Shown: piece after piece, positions 55,454 through 64,000 of the stretch
Position numbering within the stretch: the stretch's first letter is position 1
How the letters are laid out: every line of letters begins with the position of its first letter
Source of the DNA: Stereocaulon alpinum
Taxonomy: Eukaryota > Ascomycota > Lecanoromycetes > Lecanorales > Stereocaulaceae
Direction: 5' to 3'
DNA: 64,000 bases
NCBI GenBank assembly: GCA_018257865.1
Contig: JAEUBA010000003.1
Location: 372,001-436,000, forward strand
Program-made: the position numbers and the translations under genes
The notes under the pieces: model-generated
Told to the model about the DNA's origin: nothing
The model's input: the letters and a program-made list of their open reading frames with translations, nothing else
The model's database searches: none

Positions 55454-58400
55454 CTACGCCGTCTCGTTGTGGTCTCGAATCTGCATTTGATGCATATTTT
55501 CGAAAGTCGGTAGAGTGTCTGCATCAACGAAAGGCCCAACCCGCTGATCTGAAGCGATGGCTTTGAAGCCGTGCATCATATAGTGCTTCTGGGCGTATGC
55601 GAACAAGCCTTCTGCGCTACTTCTGTCTTCCTTAGCCATATCGTTTCGATCTCTTGGAGCGGCCATGGTCGTAAGCGATTTCATACAAATCTTGGCAAGG
55701 TACATATGAGCAAGACTGTTGTCTAAACGTTGACACAGAAATTCCATAATAGTAGGGTGTTGGACAAGCAGCCGGTCTGGCTTCTGAAAATGCACCATGC
55801 CAATACAGTATTGTGCAAGCTTTGGGCCATCGATCGGCCGCACGGTCTCCTCGTCAGCCTCGCTGAGACCCAAGGTGATTGCGAACGCTATGTCCTGAGC
55901 AGGTAGCGGTTCTTGTGCGAATGTTACCCAATAGAATGTTTTCTCGGCTATAGAAGCAATTATCGGATTCTCGGTAGCGATCAACGCCATATATGTATTG
56001 TAGAGATGCGTCAAAGTGGGTGGAGGGTCCGCTAGCTGTGGACGAGAACCTTGATCGCTGACGTCGGCGCTGGGATACCATGAGTCGATCATCTGACGCA
56101 CCCAGAGGAAACTGGATAGAAGAATCAGTACTGAACATGCGGAACCCATGACAAATTGCTGACCTTCCACCCGAATGTTGCATGAGCTTCGATTTCGCGG
56201 CGCTGAACAGGGTGGGTCCCGAGTTCTGCCACCTTTCCCACTGCTTGGACACCTCCTCTACTCTGCCGTCAATGAAGCTGTCAATGTCCGCAATTTGGCC
56301 ATGGCTGAGATCAAGACTCATTTGAGTACCCCCACAACGTCGATGCAACTTCCTCTCCACAATAGTAGTGATGTCACGCGTTTTACGGCTTGATATGAAT
56401 AAATTGACAACTTTGGGGGAACGCTGAGATATATAGTCCCGTGCTGTGAGCAAGTTCTCAAAGCCATAATGTGTACATTCATCGACGCCATCCGTGACGA
56501 TATATGTACGTGGTGTTGATAGGGATTGCAGGAAGAGTTTGTAATACGCTTTAAGCTCGGTTTCACTTCCATCGCAAACGGCTTCTCCTTCATGGCTGCG
56601 GTAGAAATCCTCCACAATTTCCTTGGAAGTACGTCGTAGGTAGAGTTGCTTCATCAACGAACGAAGGACAAGGACATGGTCACGCGTTAGCTTAGAGCTG
56701 CAGTAGAAATAAAGGACGGTGACATCGGTATTTACAGATAGAGCGTCAATCACGAAAGACCTAAGCAATTTAGTGACGAGATCATCCCGGTGCCTTTGTT
56801 GCGGGACTCACGACAAAATAGTCTTTCCTGCTCCCGCTATCGCAGTGTAAGCTAGCTCTACAACAGCTTCTGAGATTCTCGGAAGATCTTACGCTTTCCG
56901 TGGAGCCAAAATATGCTTGATCTCGGTCTGTCTCGCCAGTCCTGAAATTCGGCTATGCCGGAAAGCCATATCCCAGTTTCTCTGTATCTCTTAGATCCAT
57001 GAAAGTCGTGCATTTTTTGATGGTCTATGATTGATAGCCACTTTGCCACAAGTAATACTTGTTCAAGTGTGTGAGTTTTCAAAGCATCTGCATACGGCGG
57101 CTGGGTTTCCTGGCTTTCTACAAGCTCGCTGAACCTGTCATTGAGCGAGTTGATTCTTTGCAAACTGGACTCGGAGCTCGCCAACTCAGGAATAAGTGGT
57201 GATTTGGTCCTCGCACGTTTCGACTTAGCATTCGACAGAAAGATCTGAGATGGCTCGGCTCGGCCATTATCCCATAGAGCAGACGCGATCAGGGGATGTC
57301 GAATGTAATCAATATTCTCAGGGAAAAGATTGAATGGATCAGAAAGTCCCGTACTGGTTGGACTGTTTTGTTCCGATGAATGAGACCTCTTTCGGGTGAT
57401 CTTGGCCACCGACGTTCTTTTAGATATTTCGAGAGTCTTAGCGTGCTCAGTCATCATCCAAATACACTCCATGACGTCTGTACAAGCCGGGTCGAGCTGT
57501 CCATTGTGATATCCGAACTTGGTCATGGTCACATGGTTGGCATGAATGCTGCTATACGAATAGCCCTCGAATATCGCACTGTGTGCGGTCACAATCTGGC
57601 ATGATATGAGCGGTGGAAATTCATCTTGAAGATCCCCCTCACCTTGCCAACCGTTGTCATCCCATATTCCTCAAAATAGCAATGCACTCTCAATTGGTTG
57701 GTTTTCTCCTCGGCTCTTCGAATCACCAGCTTGATGAAAGAATCTCTGAGCTGAAAAAGTACCTCTGATTCCGGCCTCAGGAGATTGATAATAGCCTCGT
57801 TCATTTCCTTGACGTTGCTCAAGAAGCCCGTACATAAGCTTCCCCAATTCGCAAAATTCGAGCCTCGGTGAGGAGTACCTAGGAATATGACGCCAGCTGT
57901 CGAGTCGACGATGTCTTTGTAGAGCATGTCTGAACATTCTTCCGAGTGCAGAAGAGCTTTTTGAATCACCAAGCCACCTAGGGAATGGCCGATGAAGACA
58001 ATAGGACGCCGTTGCTAGCGACAGTGAACAAAGCTCGCAGTAGTACCGATAAGCAAACTCACTGTGCTCGTTCTATAGCGACGATTGGCGAGATTCAGGC
58101 ACAGCTTGGATTCATGCGCGCCCAAGTTATTTGTACTTGCATGATGAGTGACCCACTTCCTGAAGACATCTGCATCGTATTCCCATATGAAGATACGAGC
58201 GAATGGTATATGCTTTGGTAGAGGGTCGAGGGGCCAAAATGTCTTTCTTTTCGGCTCATACCAAGTTCTTGAACTACCCGTCAATCCGTGGACGAAGACA
58301 AGGCCACAGGAACGGTTGGTGGCGCCTTCCTAGTTTCTGGAAGCAGATGCTTTTAACAACAAGTATACATACGAGCAGAAAGACGCTGTCCTTGTCCGAC

Positions 58401-58531
58401 GTCTGCCTTGTTGGAAGCTGACAAAACTTCACCCTCAGGAGCGGAACCACGAGAGATAACACTAGCTGTATTTGGGTAGCCTTCGTGGATTGCCGTTTTA
58501 TTTGAATATCAGTAGCTATTGTATGTATCAT
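55454..58531 (-). CDS. NLR-type STAND protein: alpha/beta-hydrolase + NACHT
   Basis: Seven-exon model: 58531-58373, 58329-58063, 58014-57643, 57595-56893, 56836-56812, 56760-56164 and 56111-55454; about 926 aa. The first exon and its 43-nt intron are tentative; the rest splices cleanly. The N-terminal alpha/beta-hydrolase is of the serine-esterase type (SesB-like): LVFVHGLTGSSRTW near 62, nucleophile elbow GHSLGG near 151, and GVIFLGTPHRGSNFANWG. A linker of about 200 residues leads to the NTPase: P-loop GKPGAGKTIL near 500, made by joining a 25-nt exon, then DVTVLYFYCSS, Walker-B-like TYIVTDGVDEC near 600 and VNLFISSRK. A helical STAND region (GSFLWVRQMIDSW..VQHPTIMEFL) ends the protein. No ankyrin, WD40 or TPR repeats follow. 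Fungal NLRs act in non-self recognition and cell death; the role here is inferred. Confidence 0.8.
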
Positions 58532-60011
58532 TGGGGCTCATTCGTCGATCGGCTGTCTCAGTCCTCGATTTTCTGCCTTGTTGCCTATTGCATTCACATA
58601 TAACAAGGTTAGGATATAGCCTTCTCGTTGTTCCAGATCGTATAACAGCCGTAAGAATATCACTAGTAGTAGGGTGCTTGCTACCTTAAAGCCAACCTTT
58701 TCAGCCAGAACTAACCTCTCTTATCAATATAGAAAAAGGTTCCCACTTTTCCCGGTGAACAGGCCCCGTAAGCAAGCCGCCAGCTTAGTACTCCATGGCC
58801 ACTATATCATCCTAATCTATCATCTTTTGGCTTCACCAGTGATGTAGTCGTCCCACTTTATGCTCCAGAGACCATAGGAATCTATGTAGAGCGAGAGATT
58901 GCGTATGGGCCTATGAATCTATGACCTGTTGTATTCGTAAGCCTAAGGACTGTCTAAATGTTGGGGAATCTCTGGGCGGCTCCGAGGCCTGCCATCCGGG
59001 GGCCCGTCCGGGACAGCGTGAATTATTTCCTGATGTTGACGAGTCCGCAACAAGCCCCACAGTTGGTTCTCCAGACGACAAGGTTACTGAGCTAAAACAT
59101 GGTCTCTCCGGGCGTCCGTTTGTGCTGAGAATCCTACCGATCCATCACGGCCTCTGAACTCTACCGGTCTTCTGTTCAAGCGATTGCCTGCCATGCCCCT
59201 CATCCTAAAAAATATTGCCACAAGAACCATGAGAGCTCGAGCATGGCATCTCGATCTTTACAAGCCAACCTAGACTGAGATCCACATCATTCCCCACCAA
59301 CTAGATTTCAGGGATGCGATGACATCCTCTGGATCTACATACGCTCCATTACTCTCTCGCCTTTGCAGGACGCTCCTCGCACTTGATCCTGTCAATGGCG
59401 CTGAGCTCAAAGCTTGCTATAGAGAAGAGATGGAGCTAGCAAGGAGGGCTGGATCACACCCACATGGAGGTGAAGACAACGAGCCTTGCAGCGATACTAC
59501 ACTAGATGACAACGACGTTGATGGCGGTCATGCTGCTCCCTGCGTCCACATCATCTGCACACTTGCCTCCAACAACGACGACCCTGGTTCCCTCTACAGA
59601 GTCCTCAGCTTGTGGCTTTCGTAACCGGTGTGAACTATGTGAGGGGTTCAGGAGCAGTAAAAAGAAGAGTTCCAGTAAAAATCATTGCAGCCTATCTATT
59701 GTGTATCCGGGTGTAGGAGAAAGTATCTGAGATATGTACAAGAACGTGGTTTCCTTGGCCATCCAGCCTGCCTAGGATCGAGATCCCGTGCGTGACATGG
59801 ACATTGCTGCTCGTAAGGAGCAACAGGAAAGGAAGGGTTCGTCCACAATGTTGACGACATGGCACACCTTTGGGCGAGTGTATGGTATGGTGAAATTACC
59901 CGAGTGAAGAAAATGAAGAAAGAAAATGCCTCCGTTGCAGCAGTGGTATCGAGCGCCGTTGTCATGCATTCCATTGCGCCGATGGCCTTCGCTATGCCCC
60001 TTGAAGTGTAA
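58532..60011. other. Intergenic region (1.5 kb), one doubtful small ORF
   Basis: Upstream of the NLR-type gene. No recognised gene. A 101-codon ATG frame on the plus strand (59319-59624) contains an acidic Asp-rich middle but no motif, and I cannot support it as real. Confidence 0.4.
59319..59624 (+). CDS. Doubtful small hypothetical protein
   Basis: 101-aa open frame with ATG: a helical N-terminal half (LLSRLCRTLLALDP, ELKACYREEMELARRAG) and an Asp/Asn-rich second half. No family recognised, no splice-joined neighbour. The first half looks more protein-like than random, but it may equally be chance or a fragment. Confidence 0.2.
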   Translation: MTSSGSTYAPLLSRLCRTLLALDPVNGAELKACYREEMELARRAGSHPHGGEDNEPCSDTTLDDNDVDGGHAAPCVHIICTLASNNDDPGSLYRVLSLWLS

Positions 60012-61001
60012 TCATGAACGCGAAATGAATGTCCCTACTCTAGGGCCTCTCCTCTGCTTCTTTGCTGAGAGCTCGTCATCTTTTTGTGCACTAGGTCCTG
60101 CTGGAGAACCGAAGGTTGAACTGGAAGATTGTCCGCCTTCGTGTATCTGAGTTGAATTGCTATGTTCATAAGGGGAAGGACGCTTAAATCCTGCATATCC
60201 TTGTGCACTAGGCTGTGCCTGAGAACCAAGAGCTGCGTTGGACCGTTCCCCACCATGAAACATCTGAGTCGTAGAGCTGCGGGCGTAAGGCGATGGAGCA
60301 AATAGCTGATGTTGGGAATTAAGAGCTGAATCAAATGGCTGCCAGCCTCGGTATGTCTGAGTCGCTGGGCTATGGGCGTAAGGCGAAGGGGCACTAGGCC
60401 CAAGTTGAGAGCCGACAAAGGCATTGGAAGGATGTCTGCCTTGATAGATTTGAGTCATGGAGCCGTGGGCGTAAGGGAGAGGAGTCCTAGGCCCAGCTGG
60501 AGAACCGAAGGTCGAAGTAGAATGTTGCCCGCCTTGATACCACCGAGTTGCTGTGCGTGGTGTGTAGGGTAGAGGACGCATGATAGCTGCAAAAGGAGAA
60601 TCACCTTCGCCGTTGAGGATGTGAACAAGTTTCATCATAGCCTTGCCGACTTCTCTTGTTCGTGGAATGAAGGGAGGGCTGTGTGGGCCGATCACTATCA
60701 TCAGACTCTGTAGTTCTTGAAAATGTCGACGTCCGTCCATCGAGCCAGTGCACCATGCCAGCGAAGTTCCTCGTGGAAGGCCACGAGACTGATCTTGCGA
60801 GGCCATGCTAGCACGAATAATGTGGTTGATATTCCTAGTCAAGTCCACATCCACCCTTGGATCGTCTTCTCGAAGCAGTCCAGTCCGCTCCTGTGTGGTC
60901 GTGTCATTACTTCCAGGTAATGTATCAGCTGATTCAATAATTGAATCGTCCACGGGATATTCCTCAGCCGTGCTCGCTGACATAGGTCGAGACTGACGCA
61001 T
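60012..61001 (-). CDS. Hypothetical protein with five imperfect 31-residue repeats
   Basis: Single exon, 329 aa, not recognised. Residues 1-55 are acidic and disordered. Residues 56-130 look folded (LTRNINHIIRASMASQ, HFQELQSLMIVIGP, EVGKAMMKLVHIL). From about 144 to 310 there are five repeats, each opening P(L/S)PY then xxxxxTQxYxGGxxxxxxxGSxxGPxA. Examples are PLPYAHGSMTQIYQG, PSPYAHSPATQTYRG and PSPYARSSTTQMFHG. The period is 93 bp in the DNA (GGGCGTAAGG-type words at 60281, 60374 and 60467), with one 114-bp interval caused by a short insert. A basic, NLS-like KKQRRGPRVG is near the C terminus, suggesting a nuclear location. ATG 61001 is the first; a second (MSAS) lies six codons in. Confidence 0.65.
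   Translation of the reverse strand: MRQSRPMSASTAEEYPVDDSIIESADTLPGSNDTTTQERTGLLREDDPRVDVDLTRNINHIIRASMASQDQSRGLPRGTSLAWCTGSMDGRRHFQELQSLMIVIGPHSPPFIPRTREVGKAMMKLVHILNGEGDSPFAAIMRPLPYTPRTATRWYQGGQHSTSTFGSPAGPRTPLPYAHGSMTQIYQGRHPSNAFVGSQLGPSAPSPYAHSPATQTYRGWQPFDSALNSQHQLFAPSPYARSSTTQMFHGGERSNAALGSQAQPSAQGYAGFKRPSPYEHSNSTQIHEGGQSSSSTFGSPAGPSAQKDDELSAKKQRRGPRVGTFISRS
60090..60580 (-). repeat. Intragenic tandem repeat, 93-bp period, five copies
   Basis: Coding repeat array inside the hypothetical gene above. Spacing between equivalent positions is about 93, 93, 93 and 114 bp, always a multiple of three, so frame is kept. Copies are diverged (roughly half of residues shared by eye). Confidence 0.7.
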
Positions 61002-61010
61002 GCTGTCTTC

Positions 61011-62883
61011 TTAGTTGGATGCTATGCTGAGGTGTCTTGTAGTGTTAGATCTCAATTGGGCGGCAGGTGGTGCTGTCTCTAACATTGGAGGCAGGATGAT
61101 GCCCTTTTCAACTGATCCCGATGGGGTGGTAGGGCGACCAATATCGGGCGTTGGAGGCGAGACAGCGGTCATGTCGTTCGGTTGAGCGGCAGGCGGTGGC
61201 AAGTCTGGATCGAGTGGTAGGATAGTGCTTCTATCAACTGGACTTATGTACGCCTGAGGTTCACCCTGCAGCGGACCGAAATAGCGACCATTTATCTCCA
61301 GAATAGCTTTAGGTATCCTCTCATAGGCTGCAATGATGTCTTCTGTGCTTCGGTCTACTTTGCAGAGAGAGCGATCAGTTACTAGAGTGACGGACGACAG
61401 AACTTTCGTGGAACAAACCTGAGACGCGTAGACTATCTCCGCCACCCACAATTGAAGCTGAAGGACCTCCCCGTGCGGCTACCAGCCTTCGAAGCTGAAT
61501 TGTAGCTGGTGGTGAAATGCCTTGAGGCTGGCTTGTAGGGGTTGGCAGTTCCGGGGGTGGACCAAGGAACAGAGCCGCTGCTGTTTTGGAGAGGGCACAT
61601 TAGTCTGTAGACGCACAATCACCAAGGGTGAAACTGACTTTCAGCGCCGAATGGATCGGCTAGGTCAGCATGTCTAGACGATCGGATGCCCATTGTCAAA
61701 TCTCCGCAATCTGTGGATGAGAACGTTGTTCGTTGATCTTGTGCTGTTGATGAGCGTAGTGACCGCTTCCGCCGATTTGAAAGACTCCTCGTCTTGTAGT
61801 TATGGCCCGTTAATATTTTGAGGGTTTCGGGATCTTGACTCGTTGATGGGCTTGTTGTTCCCCAAGAAGTGAAATCAGATAACTCCCTGGAAGTGGTAGA
61901 ATCAGAGCTGTCTGGATGTGCGGATCCACAGGCCTTGGGGCTAAGTTTGTTCCCGCAAGTAAAGGAGTCGATACCGTCCGAACTTTGATTGCAAGCCTCC
62001 GTGCAGCCACTTGTAGGAGTACGAAGCGCTTGTGTGAATGATTGGGAGCCTTTGTTATTATCAAGTGCGGCTCCTGATTTTCGAGTTGCCATGACATAGT
62101 CCGGCATAGGGGTCCGGCTCAGTGACTTTTTATTAAGATTGCCTTCTTCTGTTATGAATGTTACCTTTCTTGTGGCTACCATCTGCTTTGGTAGCTGCAT
62201 GTATTCAGAAGAACCCATGACAAGATGAAGCGAATGCACTACAAAGGAACTCAGCACGCACGTTTGCAGGATGACATATGTGTTTGGTGGCCCTTCTCTT
62301 CTCTTCCTTTCTTCAAGACATCGCGGCCTCTATCCCCCATTTGCGTGTTGTAAGTACGAGGACTACGATATCTTGTTGAGCTGTCGTTCGTTTCAACATT
62401 TTCAGCCCTGGGATCTGTTTCAATGTCGTTACTCATTTGACCTATCCACGCCCCCAACTGCCCAGGGTCGCTTGGTGCATTCTTGAAATCTATGTCCGGG
62501 TTTTCAGTTGGGAGGTTGTACTGGTCAGCGCAACTTTGGGGATACGCGGCGGTACCATTTACGACATCTTTGTCCAAGGGGCTGGCTGGATTGACCTGGT
62601 TTTGGGCAAGCATACCACCATCGATAGAACTTTGTGACGAGAGCCTGGAGTCGTTAATAGAGCCATGGGTGATTGTAAGTGCGACTCCATTAGCAGCTTT
62701 AACACTGTACTCTTCTGACATTACTTCCGATTCTGCCTCTTGCTGCTTATGCTTTCTGGCCATCTCGTCAATTATTCTGCTCAGCATAGCAGACCCAGGG
62801 CCTGGATCTCGACGCTTGCGTTTCTGAGCTTCTGGCTTAGCAGAAGGTTTCCCAACCCGGTTCTTGTTCAACAGGGGAGCCAT
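61011..62883 (-). CDS. Disordered multi-exon hypothetical protein
   Basis: Not recognised. Clear exons: first exon from ATG 62883 to around 62260-62390; second ending at 61639; 61580-61419; and 61357-61011. The last two introns are confident: GTCAGT..CCAAAACAG joins FGAE to TAALFLGPPPELPTP, and GTTTGT..AACTGAT..TGCAAAG joins DSLRVS to VDRSTEDIIAAYERIP. The first intron cannot be fixed: exon 1 and the second exon are in different frames and several weak donors compete. The N terminus is basic (KPEAQKRKRRDPGPG), followed by a helix SRIIDEMARKHKQQEAESE. The rest is Ser/Thr/Pro-rich, with a short folded-looking stretch (DIIAAYERIPKAILEINGRYFG) near the C terminus. Its stop is 10 bp from the next gene's ATG on the same strand. 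Probably nuclear; function unknown. Confidence 0.6.
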
Positions 62884-63505
62884 GATCTGATGTTTCACGT
62901 TTGATGGGCACAGGATGTGTGTGTTTTCTTGTCGGTTTAGACAGAAAACAACACGCTCAGATCAGTTGGTGAAAATTAATGTGTGTTGATGCCTTACCTA
63001 CCGAGCCTTCTTGGCTAGTGCGCATTGAGGCAAGTCGTTCATGAATGGTTTTGAGCCCTTTAACGGTGGCTTGACTGCGAATTATTGACCTCTCTCGTAC
63101 TAGAAGGTCATATGCCTACAGTGGATGTTCTGCAGATATTCCAGCGGAGGACGTGGATGTGTCATGTCGAGGATGTCCTGGTGAAGAGAGAATGGGACCG
63201 TGGGATTGCTACCAAGCGAGGCTAGCCCATGTTCGGTCACTTTGAGGTATTTGAAGGCTATTCCCAGGTACTCTTGTTCAGAGACTCCGTCCTTGAAGCC
63301 TTCAGGATGGCGCGTCCAGTCTCTTCATCAAACCTGAAAGCTCAGAAAATATAAGATATATTTATTGTGTCAAGAAGCGTGCAGGCGAGGCAGGTAGCTC
63401 AAGAGGAGGATCGACAAACTATTCACAGGACCGGAGAATCTTTGCTCCGGGCCGCAATTGAGTTGACAGCTTTCAGAATAATTACCATCCTCCTCAACAG
63501 ACACC
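62884..63505. promoter_or_regulatory. Divergent promoter region, hypothetical gene / SWP1
   Basis: 622 bp between two divergent start codons. No gene and no distinctive site recognised. Confidence 0.4.
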
Positions 63506-64000
63506 ATGCGACTCCAATTACTATCTTCTCTGGTGGTCCTGTGTACTGCAACACTGGGTAGCGCAGCTTCTTCATGGGTTTTTGATGATGCTACCATTTC
63601 AGTGCAAGGCAAGGGTACTGGAGTAGGAGGGGGTCTGAAGGAGAAGTAGGCTTCATTCGCACGTAGGACATGCTCTTAAGCTGACATTCTCACTATACAG
63701 ATTAAAGATTGGAAAGCCTTTGTCGCAAGCTGTGTCATTGGGAGCCTCTGATAACCTCAAAATCCTACTTACAACTAAAGAGGACGGTAAAGCCAAACGA
63801 CCTCATCAAGCATTCCTCCACCTCATAGACTCAAAGACCAACTTGGAAACATCGTTTGCTTTTCAAGTAAAAGAGAATGGAAAGGGCAAGGTGGAATTGG
63901 TACGTTTCAAGAAGCCGAAGCAAGGTCGTCAAAGCTGACACTGGTCAGGCGCAGAAGGATATCCCTTTACAATTGCTGGCCTCGTCGCAACCCCTCGAAG
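63506..64000 (+). CDS. SWP1: Oligosaccharyltransferase subunit SWP1/ribophorin II (5' part)
   Basis: Partial: cut by the right edge of the window. Exons 63506-63645, 63701-63899 and 63949 onward. The introns (GTAGGC..TATACAG; GTACGT..GACACTGGTCAG) give a continuous reading frame. The protein starts with a signal peptide (MRLQLLSSLVVLCTATLGSA). Then come SSWVFDDATISVQGKG, LKIGKPLSQAVSLGASDNLK, GKAKRPHQAFLHLIDSKTNLE and FQVKENGKGKVEL-AQKDIPLQLLASSQPLE. This matches the lumenal N-terminal half of fungal Swp1, a membrane subunit of the ER complex that transfers dolichol-linked glycans to asparagine. The C-terminal transmembrane helices lie outside the window. Confidence 0.88.

Noticed and set aside
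58921..59157. 78-codon plus-strand frame upstream of the NLR-type gene
   Set aside because: No homology that I recognise and no supporting structure; treated as chance.

Overview
This window reads as nuclear DNA of a filamentous ascomycete (Pezizomycotina). Genes are dense and on both strands. Introns are short (about 43-170 nt, mostly 47-65), with GT..AG ends and CTGAC/TACTAAC-like branch points. The gene set is also typical: a palF/RIM8 arrestin, RIC8, a class II DAHP synthase, a Zn2Cys6 regulator, an STAND/NACHT protein and a degraded F-box gene. A Dothideomycete-like lineage is my guess from overall protein style; the sequence does not prove it. Intron positions were placed by hand, from splice consensus plus reading frame and family conservation.

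Left part (1-21 kb). In order: a serine/threonine ammonia-lyase; the prenyltransferase alpha subunit RAM2; a five-exon Zn2Cys6 transcription factor; a gene-poor stretch (5.9-10.9 kb) with an LTR-like fragment and an F-box pseudogene; a large microcephalin-like BRCT protein; class II DAHP synthase, divergent from an HYPK-like UBA protein; then a second gene-poor stretch (17.5-21.3 kb).

Middle (21-53 kb), the housekeeping core: IKS1-type kinase, RIC8 divergent from RIF1, glucose-6-phosphate 1-epimerase, an MFS transporter, URI/Bud27 divergent from TFB3/MAT1, a Ppc89-like spindle pole body protein, an F-box-like zinc-cluster protein divergent from DPH2, and palF/RIM8. Several are cell-cycle, replication or transcription factors (RIF1, TFB3, URI, Ppc89, BRCT protein). 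I see no metabolic gene cluster.

Right part (53-64 kb), more accessory: a small fungal-specific protein with an F-box-like segment, an alpha/beta-hydrolase plus NACHT NLR-type protein without C-terminal repeats, a protein with five imperfect 31-residue repeats, a disordered multi-exon protein, and the 5' end of the oligosaccharyltransferase subunit SWP1/ribophorin II, cut by the window edge.

I found no rRNA, convincing tRNA, CRISPR array or intact transposon. Points for follow-up: the NLR-type gene with its 25-nt P-loop exon, the repeat protein beside it, the six PacC-type sites upstream of palF, and the stop-riddled F-box pseudogene, whose stops all fit C-to-T changes.
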